NCBI GenBank assembly: GCA_036655355.1 | Contig: JAVVQG010000007.1 | Span: 1-64,000 of the forward strand | Length of the DNA stretch: 64,000 nucleotides | Reading direction: 5' to 3' | Origin: JAUNSR01 sp036655355 | GTDB taxonomy: Bacteria > Bacteroidota > Bacteroidia > Bacteroidales > JAUNSR01 | Part shown: in pieces, positions 27,385 to 35,847 of the stretch | Layout of the letters: each line of letters begins with the position of its first letter | Numbering within the stretch: position 1 is the first letter of the stretch | Made by a program: the position numbers and the translations under genes | Notes under the pieces: generated by a model | Told to the model about the DNA's origin: nothing | Seen by the model: the letters and a program-made list of their open reading frames with translations, nothing else | The model's database searches: none

Positions 27385-29043
27385 TCATTCTCCAAGGAAT
27401 AATTTCATATCTTCATCAACCGTACCAATCGATCCCAATCCAAAATTATCAACCAGTATCTTAGCAATATTTGGAGAGATAAATGCTGGAAGTGTAGGTC
27501 CCAGATGTATGTTTTTCACCCCTAATGACAGAAGTGCCAATAGCACGATAACTGCTTTCTGTTCATACCACGCAATGTTATAAGCAATCGGAAGTTCATT
27601 AATGTCGTTCAATTCAAATATTTCTTTGAGCTTCATCGCTATAACAACTAACGAATAGCTGTCGTTACATTGTCCTGCATCCAATACACGGGGAATTCCG
27701 TTTATATCACCCAATGGCAGCTTATTATACCGGTATTTAGCACATCCTGCAGTTAGAATAACAGTATCTGAAGGTAAAGCTTTTGCAAACTCCGTATAAT
27801 AACTGCGCCCCTTCATTCTACCGTCACATCCTGCCATAACGAAGAACTTACGAATTGCTCCTGATTTTACAGCATCTGTGATTTTGTCTGCAAGTGCAAA
27901 TACTTGGGCATGTGCGAATCCACCAATAATTTCACCTTTTTCTATTTCGGTTGGAGAAGCACATCGTTTTGCATGTTCGATAATTATTGAGAAATCTTTT
28001 GCTCCACCTTCTCTGCGCTCCTCAATATGTGGGAAACCTTCAAATCCGGATGCTCCTGTAGTATAGACACGATCTTTATAGGTTGCATTTGAACGAGGAG
28101 GCACGATGCAATTGGTTGTAAATAGAATAGGACCATTGAAGCTTTCAAAATCGCGGGTCTGCTCCCACCATGCTCCACCATAGTTTCCTACAAAATGAGC
28201 ATATTTCTTAAAGGCGGGATAATAATTAGCAGGTAGCATCTCACTGTGTGTATATACATCCACGCCAGTTCCTTCTGTCTGCTGTAAAAGATCTTCCATA
28301 TCACGAAGATCGTGACCACTGATTAAGATTGCCGGATTTGCTCGAACGCCCAAACTTACCTTCGTAATTTCAGGATTACCGTAACGGCTTGTATTGGCCT
28401 TATCTAATAGAGCCATTACCTTTACACCATAAGTCCCACATTCTAAAACCAAAGCGGTCAGCGTTTCGGCCGAAAGGTCTTGTGTGGTTGCAACTAATGC
28501 CTTTTGAAGGAAAGCAGAGATACTTTGATCGGCATATCCCAAATTATTGGCATGTTCTGCATATGCCGCCATCCCTTTCAAACCGTAGATTAAAAGTTCA
28601 CGTAGTGAGCGGATATCCTCATTTTCTGTAGACAATACCCCAACCGATTCCGCTTTTTCTTCCATCTCTTCAATTGTAACTCCTCTCCAAGAAGTACAAT
28701 CACATTCCACTCCCGACACATCAATGCCTTCTTTGATGGCTAGCTGTTTTGCTTCTTCACGAAGTAGCTGAGCCTTGCTATTGTAATCCACAAATCGAAC
28801 CGGATCGAAATTGGCATTTGTAATGGTCATAAAGAGAGAATCAATTATAAACTTGTTGGTATCCGCCAACTCAATTCCTTTCTCATCTCTTAATCTGGTT
28901 GTATATTGTGAAATTCCTTTGGTTAGATAAACCAATAAATCTTGTAATTTCGCAACGCCTGGTGTTTTACCACAAACACCGATTTTAGTACAGCCCGTAT
29001 TCTGAGCGGTTTCTTGGCACTGAAAACAAAACATTGAACTCAT
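27385..29043 (-). CDS. hcp: hybrid cluster protein (hydroxylamine / NO reductase)
   Basis: A 552-residue Hcp of normal length. The N-terminal cysteine set C-x2-C...C-x5-C (MFCFQCQETAQNTGCTKIG, residues 4-22) binds the first Fe-S cluster, and later Cys/His/Glu motifs (HSEMLPANYYPAFKKYAHFVGN region, CIVPPRSNATYKDRVYTTGASGF, AGCDGRMKGRSYY, ILTAGCAKYRYN, LDAGQCNDSYS) build the hybrid 4Fe-2S-2O cluster. It detoxifies NO or hydroxylamine in the cytoplasm of anaerobes. It is divergent from a Crp/Fnr regulator, the usual HcpR arrangement, and a palindromic site lies in between. An alternative start is three codons downstream. Confidence 0.96.
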   Translation of the reverse strand: MSSMFCFQCQETAQNTGCTKIGVCGKTPGVAKLQDLLVYLTKGISQYTTRLRDEKGIELADTNKFIIDSLFMTITNANFDPVRFVDYNSKAQLLREEAKQLAIKEGIDVSGVECDCTSWRGVTIEEMEEKAESVGVLSTENEDIRSLRELLIYGLKGMAAYAEHANNLGYADQSISAFLQKALVATTQDLSAETLTALVLECGTYGVKVMALLDKANTSRYGNPEITKVSLGVRANPAILISGHDLRDMEDLLQQTEGTGVDVYTHSEMLPANYYPAFKKYAHFVGNYGGAWWEQTRDFESFNGPILFTTNCIVPPRSNATYKDRVYTTGASGFEGFPHIEERREGGAKDFSIIIEHAKRCASPTEIEKGEIIGGFAHAQVFALADKITDAVKSGAIRKFFVMAGCDGRMKGRSYYTEFAKALPSDTVILTAGCAKYRYNKLPLGDINGIPRVLDAGQCNDSYSLVVIAMKLKEIFELNDINELPIAYNIAWYEQKAVIVLLALLSLGVKNIHLGPTLPAFISPNIAKILVDNFGLGSIGTVDEDMKLFLGE

Positions 29044-29081
29044 ATGATTCTTTAATTATTTCTTTTTTGTTGATTATGACA

Positions 29082-29089
29082 CGAAGATA
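29082..29089 (-). promoter_or_regulatory. hcp promoter, -7-like box
   Basis: On the minus strand TATCTTCG, one base from the TAnnTTTG consensus, about 40 bp before the hcp start. If the transcript begins about 7 bp further on, the Crp/Fnr-type palindrome is centred near -40, the classic place for an activator touching RNA polymerase. Confidence 0.45.
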
Positions 29090-29111
29090 ATACCAGTTGT
29101 TATTATAAAGA

Positions 29112-29125
29112 GTAACATTTGTTAC
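29112..29125. promoter_or_regulatory. Crp/Fnr-type palindrome, candidate HcpR site
   Basis: GTAACA-tt-TGTTAC is a perfect 14-bp palindrome with 6-bp arms, the overall size of an Fnr-family operator. It lies between divergent hcp and the Crp/Fnr gene, near -40 of the likely hcp promoter. Binding is inferred. Confidence 0.65.
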
Positions 29126-29175
29126 ACTCTCAAAATAATCGTATCTTTAAGCAAGAATTACTTTTAAATAGAACC

Positions 29176-29841
29176 ATGACCTATAAAGAATTAGCATTAT
29201 GTCCGCTTTGCAGTGGAATGAGTGAAGAGAACCGACAAAAGTTTTTAGATACCTTAGTCTATAAAACAGTTGATTTTGAAAAAGGTGAAAATATTGCGCG
29301 TCAAGGAGATACAGTAAACGCACTGTTTCTTTTGATAAAAGGGAGTGTGAAAACTGAAATGATTAATGAATCAGGACAGTTAATGGCAATAGAAACAATG
29401 AAAGCACCAAGGCCTTTGGCTCCGGCATTTCTTTTTGCGGAGAAGAATCAATTTCCGGTTGATGTCATCGCATTAGAGAAATGTGAAATTCTTATGATTC
29501 CCAAAGAGGAAGTGATGAAGCAGTTGGCAAATAATGAGCATTTCATGCGAAGTTATTTGAAATTCAACTCCAATCGTACTCAATTCCTTACGGATAAACT
29601 TCAACTGCTTTCAATCAAAACAATTAAAGGAAAGATGGCTTTCTATATTCTTTCTAAAACTCCGGGAAGTGAATCGGGTTTCGAAATGGATCGGAATCAA
29701 ACACAATTAGCAGATTATTTCGCCGTAGCACGTCCCTCTTTAGCCCGTACAATTGCTGAAATGGAAGAGGAAGGTTTGATTCAATATGAAAAAAAGAAAA
29801 TTCGGATTCTAAACCGCAGTGCGTTACAGAAATTACTTTAA
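29176..29841 (+). CDS. Crp/Fnr-family regulator (HcpR-like)
   Basis: A 221-residue protein with a cyclic-nucleotide-type beta-barrel (about 25-115, FEKGENIARQGDTVNALFLLIKG fold), a long dimer helix (about 120-145) and a C-terminal winged helix (about 155-215, TQLADYFAVARPSLARTIAEM). A Cys pair near the N-terminus (LCPLCSG) is seen in related redox sensors, but no four-cysteine Fnr cluster is present. By context it is the NO-responsive HcpR-type activator of hcp. I chose the ATG at 29176; the longer reading would begin with TTG inside the operator region. Confidence 0.88.
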   Translation: MTYKELALCPLCSGMSEENRQKFLDTLVYKTVDFEKGENIARQGDTVNALFLLIKGSVKTEMINESGQLMAIETMKAPRPLAPAFLFAEKNQFPVDVIALEKCEILMIPKEEVMKQLANNEHFMRSYLKFNSNRTQFLTDKLQLLSIKTIKGKMAFYILSKTPGSESGFEMDRNQTQLADYFAVARPSLARTIAEMEEEGLIQYEKKKIRILNRSALQKLL

Positions 29842-29918
29842 TATTACAGGAGTTAAGGTCATACTCAATATCATTTTTTGTAAATAGACTTTTGAACTAA
29901 TAAAATGAGCATTATATA

Positions 29919-30371
29919 ATGGATAATTTGGCAGAGTGGGGATATTGGGGAATGTTTATTTCGGCTTTTTTAGCAGGAAGTATTGTTCCCGGTAGTTCTG
30001 AAGTTGTGATGAGTGCAGTTTTAGCGCTTGGACTTAATAAATGGTGGGTGCTCCTTTTTGCTTCTGTCGGAAATGTACTGGGAGGGATGACTTGTTATTA
30101 TCTCGGGTATTTGGGCAAAATGGAGTGGATTGTCAAGTACATGCGTGTGAAGCAGGAAAAAGTGGAACGAGTACACAACTTTCTTAGTGGAAAAGGAGCA
30201 TGGCTTGCTTTTTTTGCTTTCGTTCCTTTTGTTGGAGACTTAATTATTGTTGCATTCGGATTGATGCGATCAAATTTTTGGATCGTATCGTTAGCTATGT
30301 TTTTAGGAAAAGTCGTCAAATATCTGATTTGGATGGGACTTACTTATGGTGTTCTTGAACTCTTCAGATAA
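29919..30371 (+). CDS. YqaA/DedA-like VTT-domain membrane protein
   Basis: A 150-residue inner-membrane protein with a VTT (SNARE-associated, DedA-like) domain: reentrant motif region IVPGSSEVVMSAV (residues 22-34) and FVPFVGDLIIVAFGLMRSNFW (about 104-124), between four to five membrane helices. It is shorter than DedA (about 200-220) and matches the YqaA subgroup. DedA proteins move lipids such as undecaprenyl phosphate; YqaA members are not characterised. It lies 77 bp after the HcpR-like gene and 36 bp before the next one, likely co-transcribed with the latter. Confidence 0.85.
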   Translation: MDNLAEWGYWGMFISAFLAGSIVPGSSEVVMSAVLALGLNKWWVLLFASVGNVLGGMTCYYLGYLGKMEWIVKYMRVKQEKVERVHNFLSGKGAWLAFFAFVPFVGDLIIVAFGLMRSNFWIVSLAMFLGKVVKYLIWMGLTYGVLELFR

Positions 30372-30407
30372 ATTTTCCGTAACTTAGCAGAAATAAATAC
30401 GATTAGA

Positions 30408-31067
30408 ATGAGAACGAAAGACTGGAAACCGGCTGAGCCCGCAAGATTATTGGTTATTGGAGAAGATTCAAACCTTCAATGGACAGATCAGTTACCTGAT
30501 TTCCCGATGTTTGCCGATTATTATTTCCGCAAGATCCCTTATGATCTTGGTGAAAGAAGCCGTTACATGGAATCCAAGAATCTTTTTGAGATGATTAAGA
30601 CATTGACGGATTTTACTTATAAGGTAGATGAAGTGTATGTGACAAATCTTTGTAATGATTCACTTGAACGAGCACCTAAGGGGAAAAGAACGCTTATCCC
30701 GGAGGCTAAGGCCTTGAAAGGGATTGAACATATACAATATATCCTTGATACAAACCCGGAAATCAACCTGATTTTTGCATGTTCGATGCAAGTAAATTAT
30801 TGGTTACAAAAATCCGGTTTAGTTGAACCTAACGAAGAGTTTTTGAAAGGTGCTGAACCTAGAAGAACTGGCATAAATAGCTTGCAACCTTTTTATCAGC
30901 CCGTAAATCCAAAATCTTTCCAGGATGTATGTGCCAAATTCACAAAATTAGTGGGTCGTGATATTAAAGTGTTGCCGCTATTACCTATGAAAGATTATCC
31001 ATTAAGAGATAAAAATCTTGAATTATATGGCGAAGCTTATCTCGAAGTAATTAAATCGTTTGAATAA
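30408..31067 (+). CDS. conserved protein of unknown function (uracil-DNA-glycosylase-like features)
   Basis: A 219-residue cytoplasmic protein. An early strand-loop LLVIGEDSNLQW (about residues 14-25), a middle VYVTNLCNDSLERAP (about 78-92) and a later INLIFACSMQVNYWLQKSG (about 118-137) recall the order of motifs in the uracil-DNA glycosylase superfamily, but the key catalytic motifs are not clear, so this is a suggestion only. It follows the YqaA-like gene by 36 bp and ends before a strong terminator. Confidence 0.6.
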   Translation: MRTKDWKPAEPARLLVIGEDSNLQWTDQLPDFPMFADYYFRKIPYDLGERSRYMESKNLFEMIKTLTDFTYKVDEVYVTNLCNDSLERAPKGKRTLIPEAKALKGIEHIQYILDTNPEINLIFACSMQVNYWLQKSGLVEPNEEFLKGAEPRRTGINSLQPFYQPVNPKSFQDVCAKFTKLVGRDIKVLPLLPMKDYPLRDKNLELYGEAYLEVIKSFE

Positions 31068-31150
31068 TTGCAGAAATATTTTTCGTTAATTGGAAAGAGA
31101 TGATACTCATATTTTGATTTGAATCTCTGCAAGAAACGTTTTTTTAACAA

Positions 31151-31191
31151 AATGCCCCCGAAATATTTTAGAAATAAATTTCGGGGGCATT
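31151..31191. terminator. bidirectional terminator
   Basis: Arms aatgcccccgaaat and atttcgggggcatt form a perfect 14-bp GC-rich stem between the plus-strand unknown gene ending at 31067 and the minus-strand helicase ending at 31228. T-rich DNA lies on both sides. Confidence 0.85.
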
Positions 31192-31227
31192 CTCATTTAA
31201 TTTTATCAATAAGAATAGAATCTCTTT

Positions 31228-32418
31228 TTAGCGTGATTTCATCTTTCCAATAGACGCGGCAGATTGTCTCGCCTCACCTTTTTGTCGTGGAGCATAAGAA
31301 AAAGGATGTTGTTCAATTATGACTATTTTCTTATTACCTGCAATTTTCTTAATTGGCTTTAGAAATCTTAGTTCCGCGTTGCTACATAGAGAAATTGCAT
31401 GACCACTATTTCCGGCTCGTCCAGTTCGTCCGATACGATGAAGATAGGATTCAGGTTCATTAGGCAATTCAAAATTGATAACAAATTCAAGGTTTGGAAT
31501 ATCTATTCCTCTGGCAGCTATATCTGTAGCGACAAGAATTGCCGTTTTCCCCGAAACAAAATTACGGAATACCAAGCTTCTTTCATCCTGTTCTTTATTG
31601 CCATGCAATGCACATGCATCGCGGCCGCTTTTTATCAATTCAGCCGCTAGTTTTTCAGCATCAAATTTCGTCCGTACAAAAATTAATGCCGTCTGAATCT
31701 GCTTCTCTTCGAGCAAATATTTTAATAGATTGAATTTGTTTTGCTTATCTACGTAATATACAGATTGAGAGATGAGTGAAAGATCCGGTAATGAGGTTGC
31801 GAGGTCAATGAATTCGGGTTTCCGTAAAATCTCTTTCGCTAATTCTCTTGTATCAGACTGAAGGGTTGCAGAAAAAAGAGCAGATTGTTTCTTCCGAGGT
31901 AAGCGAAATGCAATCTTCCTTATTGTTCCAATGAATCCCATATCTAACATACGATCCGCTTCATCCAAAACAAGTATATCCAAATTTCGGAAATCGATAA
32001 GTTTTTGGTCCTGAAGATGATGAACTCTTCCAGGTGTACCGATAATGATATCAACTCCCCGATCAACCAAATAAAGTTGCTCTTCCATTGATTCGCCTCC
32101 AATCACTACCGCATGACGAATCGATGTGTGGCGTGCCAGTTTTTCGGTTTCTAATCCAATTTGCAATGCCAACTCACGGGTTGGGGTTAATATAAGGGCT
32201 TTTATACCTTTCTTGGATTCTTTCTGCAATATGTTTTGCAAGACAGGAAGAATAAAAGCAGCCGTCTTACCGGTTCCGGTAGGAGCACAAGCCAATATAT
32301 CAACTCCCTTTAATAATACAGGAAGAGCCTTTTCCTGAATTGGAGTCATCTCATTATATCCCTTTTCTTGCAAAGATTGCAAAAGAGGTGTTGCTAGGTT
32401 TATTTGTTCAAATTTCAT
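31228..32418 (-). CDS. DEAD-box RNA helicase
   Basis: A 396-residue DEAD-box helicase with the full motif series: GYNEMTPIQEKALP, APTGTGKTAAF near residue 47, PTRELALQ, TPGRVH, VLDEADRMLD, FSATLQ, ATDIAARGIDIP and HRIGRTGRAG. About 40 basic residues follow motif VI (ending KMKSR), a short RNA-binding tail. It is a paralogue of the helicase at 12241. An ATG at 32418 is preferred to a GTG one codon upstream. It seems to be a single-gene unit. Confidence 0.92.
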   Translation of the reverse strand: MKFEQINLATPLLQSLQEKGYNEMTPIQEKALPVLLKGVDILACAPTGTGKTAAFILPVLQNILQKESKKGIKALILTPTRELALQIGLETEKLARHTSIRHAVVIGGESMEEQLYLVDRGVDIIIGTPGRVHHLQDQKLIDFRNLDILVLDEADRMLDMGFIGTIRKIAFRLPRKKQSALFSATLQSDTRELAKEILRKPEFIDLATSLPDLSLISQSVYYVDKQNKFNLLKYLLEEKQIQTALIFVRTKFDAEKLAAELIKSGRDACALHGNKEQDERSLVFRNFVSGKTAILVATDIAARGIDIPNLEFVINFELPNEPESYLHRIGRTGRAGNSGHAISLCSNAELRFLKPIKKIAGNKKIVIIEQHPFSYAPRQKGEARQSAASIGKMKSR

Positions 32419-32495
32419 CACAACAAAGGTACTACTTTACGTCAAATACTTCGTTACACCTCTTATCAAATAGGGTTAAGTGCTTCCAAAAAGAT

Positions 32496-34283
32496 TTATT
32501 TATTCGTTGACTGTTTTTTTCCTAGTTCTTCAAGCGTAGATAGGTAAAAACTCAGACTTGCAGTTCCATCCATAGTTGGCTCATTAGTAGAGTAATCCCC
32601 CAAATCGTCATGATATACGGCCACACCAGTCTGAAATTCCGAGTAATTGTCAGGACGGTATAGAACGAGCCCACGCAAATTGTTAAAAATACTTTGATAA
32701 ACCGGACCATCTACCAATCCTCCATGTGTTGTTACTCCATTTTCTTTTGTATACCCAGAATGAGGTAATTCTGGATAATCACCATTCTCGGGTAAACCGC
32801 AGATCATTGAAGTACCCCAAGGATTACAACCAAATAACCAATCGCGAAGAGCAGCTTCCATTTTTGAATATTTTGTATCTCCTGTTACCTGATAGTAAAG
32901 TTGTGCCTGCGTTAATGCACCAACTACAAAATTGCAAGAACACCACAGATACGGAACACCATTATAAAAAGGATCAGACTCCCCTCTCTGTCTGATGTAT
33001 TCGAGTCCATCTTTCATATAGCCACTATATTTTGAAGCAACCTCTTTATCAGATGATGAAGCTAAGAGAAAATGTCCTAAATTTACGAATGGGTACCACT
33101 GATAATGTCGCGCTTTAGCAGTTTCCATCCAAGGTGTTATCGGTTCTAGAGATCCCCAATAATCCGCACGTTTCTGATACTCCGTTTTTCCCGAAAAGAA
33201 TGAGAAAGTTGCGGCAGCCAATTCCAAATCATCCACGTAATTATCTTCTTCGTAAAAATAAGGCGATGACAAACAAGCCGTCTGATTAACTCCCGGATCA
33301 GATTCAGCAAAAGCATAAGCCTCTTTCGCTTTAGTAGCAATTAGTTGAGAGAATTCAGGATCGATCGAACGAAACAATTCAGCTCCAAGAGCGAAGGAGG
33401 AAGCAAATTTTGCTGCAGTAGAAGCAACTCCCGTACTTCTGTTTATGTGTTTTCCAAGGCCTTGAGGTTTCCCGGTTACAAAATAGATTGGTCTCTCCTT
33501 CCCTCTTCCCCAACCATAATCCACTGTATCTTTAGTTGGGATGTCAAATACCCTATGATCTCGGTCGTCTGCAATCTGATTATACATTTCCGCTGAATCG
33601 GGATTCATTCTAACCAACCAATCCAGTCCCCATTTTGCCTCATCCAAAATATCAGGGATTCCATTTGAACCTTTTTGCCCTAAAGCATTATAATTATCTC
33701 CGAATGCACCCGGATTCTGAGCATAAGCAAATAGCATTTGGTAAGTAGCATTAGCTGATGTAGTTACATATTGAAGATAATCGGCAGCGTCATGCCATCC
33801 CCCGGTTACATCCAAATGTTGCCCCGTTTTAGTTGGATGATCCACAATAATCCCGTCATCCTGATGACATGCTGCTCCTAGGAACGGATTATAACCACAT
33901 CTTTGTTGACGCATATAATTCAGAATATAATCGGCACTGCCTTTATAAACATCAACGTCAATCTTGAAAGGATTAGAACGTATCCCTGCCAATTCAACAT
34001 AATAAGTTCCGGGAGTCTCAAACTCATCAAAATTTAGACGATATCCTTGTTTCATACCCCAAATTGATGCATCCTTTGTCTCTGCATTTCCCTTGAAAAC
34101 AACTTTATCTGTATTGGCGTCTTTCAAAACAAAAGATTTCTTTTTTCCGGCCTCATCGGAGATGAAAACTGCCGTTTTGTGGCTTATAGGTAGATACCCC
34201 ATCTGATTAACTCTTATCCAGGAACCTGCAATAAGAAAAGAAGTGGATGATAAAAAAAGTAAACTTACTAAGATCTTTTTCAT
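32496..34283 (-). CDS. secreted GH9 endoglucanase with N-terminal CelD-type Ig domain
   Basis: A 595-residue exported enzyme: signal peptide (about 1-19), CelD_N immunoglobulin-like domain (about 20-105, WIRVNQMGYLPISHKTAVF) and a GH9 (alpha/alpha)6 barrel (about 120-585). The catalytic Asp pair sits in GGWHDAADYLQ (near 160) and the general acid Glu in STNEPTMDGTASLSF near the C-terminus. GH9 enzymes cleave beta-1,4-glucans (cellulose) or mixed-linkage glucan. It lacks a dockerin, a carbohydrate-binding module and a visible type IX sorting tail, and no susC/susD gene is next to it, so it may act on imported glucans in the periplasm. Confidence 0.92.
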   Translation of the reverse strand: MKKILVSLLFLSSTSFLIAGSWIRVNQMGYLPISHKTAVFISDEAGKKKSFVLKDANTDKVVFKGNAETKDASIWGMKQGYRLNFDEFETPGTYYVELAGIRSNPFKIDVDVYKGSADYILNYMRQQRCGYNPFLGAACHQDDGIIVDHPTKTGQHLDVTGGWHDAADYLQYVTTSANATYQMLFAYAQNPGAFGDNYNALGQKGSNGIPDILDEAKWGLDWLVRMNPDSAEMYNQIADDRDHRVFDIPTKDTVDYGWGRGKERPIYFVTGKPQGLGKHINRSTGVASTAAKFASSFALGAELFRSIDPEFSQLIATKAKEAYAFAESDPGVNQTACLSSPYFYEEDNYVDDLELAAATFSFFSGKTEYQKRADYWGSLEPITPWMETAKARHYQWYPFVNLGHFLLASSSDKEVASKYSGYMKDGLEYIRQRGESDPFYNGVPYLWCSCNFVVGALTQAQLYYQVTGDTKYSKMEAALRDWLFGCNPWGTSMICGLPENGDYPELPHSGYTKENGVTTHGGLVDGPVYQSIFNNLRGLVLYRPDNYSEFQTGVAVYHDDLGDYSTNEPTMDGTASLSFYLSTLEELGKKQSTNK

Positions 34284-34455
34284 GGAATATATAGATTTAA
34301 GAGGTGATAGATTTCATAATAGAGGGCAACATCCCCTTAATAACGTGTGCTTTATGGCAAAATCAAATTCTTTTACTAAAATAATTAGATTTAGATAGCA
34401 ATAACCAACTTAGATATAATTTTAATTTATTTTAAATATGTAGTCATTTTTTTAG

Positions 34456-34500
34456 ATATAAAAAAGCGTACAAACTAATGTGTAAATCAGTTTGCACGCT
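34456..34500 (-). terminator. terminator after the carbonic anhydrase gene
   Basis: On the minus strand AGCGTGCAAACT pairs with AGTTTGTACGCT (one mismatch) and is followed by TTTTT. It begins 26 bp after the carbonic anhydrase stop. Confidence 0.8.
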
Positions 34501-34526
34501 CCGTGTATTTCAAAATAGAATCTATA

Positions 34527-35237
34527 TCAAATAAATTCAACTACTCCTGTATGAAGATTAAAGATTGCTCCCACTACACTGATTTTACCTTCGCTCTCAA
34601 GATGATGAAGAATTTCGCTCTCTTTTCTAACACGATTTACCATAATCTCGACATTTTTGCGAACTACTTCATTCTGGAAATTCGCTGAATGAACATCGGC
34701 TGTTTTCGCTTGACAACTGTCAATAGCAGGTTGGATTTTTTCAAGCATTTGTGTCATATTACCAGCTTGAACATGTTCACATGCAGAGTGAACCGCACCG
34801 CAACACTCATGACCAAGTACAACTACAACTTTTGAACCGGAATGCTCACAAGCATATTCCATACTTCCAAGAATGTCTTCATTTACAACATTCCCTGCCA
34901 CACGTGCTACAAATAAATCACCTACTCCTTTATCAAAAATAGTTTCAACAGGTACACGAGAATCAATACAAGACAGAACAATTGCAAGCGGATGTTGTCC
35001 GTCTTCAGCAGATTCAACCAGTTGAGCCATTGCATCACGGGAATGAAGATGCTTCTCTACAAAGTTTTTGTTTCCTTCTTTTAGAATTTCGATTACTTCC
35101 GAAGGAGTTTTTGGATCAACATCCTGTGCATGCAAGACATGTGTTTCAACATTTTCCGGATTTACATCATTGCTCATTTTCTGAGCACAACTAACTAAAA
35201 GCATCAAAGATGCTACACCAATAAATACCTTTTTCAT
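34527..35237 (-). CDS. periplasmic beta-class carbonic anhydrase lipoprotein
   Basis: A 236-residue beta-carbonic anhydrase. The chosen ATG at 35237 gives a lipoprotein signal (KKVFIGVASLMLLVSC, Cys near residue 17); a longer frame begins 22 codons upstream and was rejected. Zinc ligands are the Cys of LSCIDSRVP and the His and Cys of GHECCGAVH; the Asp-Arg pair of CIDSR completes the active site. It interconverts CO2 and bicarbonate. Being exported and anchored, it works outside the cytoplasm. It lies at the downstream edge of the urease/nickel region, whose reaction yields CO2 and ammonia, so a link is plausible but not shown. Confidence 0.92.
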   Translation of the reverse strand: MKKVFIGVASLMLLVSCAQKMSNDVNPENVETHVLHAQDVDPKTPSEVIEILKEGNKNFVEKHLHSRDAMAQLVESAEDGQHPLAIVLSCIDSRVPVETIFDKGVGDLFVARVAGNVVNEDILGSMEYACEHSGSKVVVVLGHECCGAVHSACEHVQAGNMTQMLEKIQPAIDSCQAKTADVHSANFQNEVVRKNVEIMVNRVRKESEILHHLESEGKISVVGAIFNLHTGVVEFI

Positions 35238-35351
35238 AGAACTTAAACAACAACCTTTAAATTGTAATAATATAAAAACGGCTGCAAATGTATGTAAAAA
35301 CACAATTCGTTATCATCCTAAATGGCTTTTATTTTATAGCTTTTTTTAAAA

Positions 35352-35389
35352 AAAAGCGACTGGAAATAATAAATATTCCAGTCGCTTTT
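35352..35389. terminator. terminator after the 117-aa protein gene
   Basis: Arms aaaagcgactggaa and ttccagtcgctttt form a perfect 14-bp stem with an AT-rich loop. On the minus strand it follows the stop at 35405 and is trailed by T-rich sequence. Confidence 0.8.
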
Positions 35390-35404
35390 ATAAATCGTTA
35401 TCAA

Positions 35405-35758
35405 TCACCAAAGAAGAATAAATCGGGTTGGTATTACATTTCCCTCTTCAGTAGGTGTAATGTGATAATATCCGATGTGAGTATAGTCTTTCGGATGAAA
35501 TCCGTCTTGTTGAAAAGTCACATACGCCTTATGTGTACGAACGTTGTTATTCGCCTCTCCGATTTGTACCAAGGCTACCAAATCAGAATGGTCTATCTGA
35601 TCACAATAATCTTTGAATAATTCAGGCGTGAAATCAATATTTACTGCATTATGAGCATGTTGAGGAGTATCGGTAATAACTGGCAATTTTGCTCCAACAG
35701 ATCTTTTCATCAACTCTTTCAGCTCTTTACGCACATCTTTTTCATTTTTTGTACTCAT
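35405..35758 (-). CDS. conserved hypothetical protein, 117 aa
   Basis: A soluble, charged protein with no signal peptide or membrane segment. The N-terminal third is Lys/Glu-rich and helical (KNEKDVRKELKELMKR); the rest is predicted to be strands and short helices (VNIDFTPELFKDYCDQ, HKAYVTFQQDG, HIGYYHITP). I do not recognise a family. It lies 89 bp downstream of the TPR gene on the same strand and has its own terminator; the carbonic anhydrase gene follows. Confidence 0.7.
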   Translation of the reverse strand: MSTKNEKDVRKELKELMKRSVGAKLPVITDTPQHAHNAVNIDFTPELFKDYCDQIDHSDLVALVQIGEANNNVRTHKAYVTFQQDGFHPKDYTHIGYYHITPTEEGNVIPTRFILLW

Positions 35759-35847
35759 AATATTTAATGTTAGTCGTTGAGGTTTCTATGTAATATTATA
35801 ACAGTCTCACAAGCAGGATGTTTAATTTGGCTGAATAATTCTTCTGA

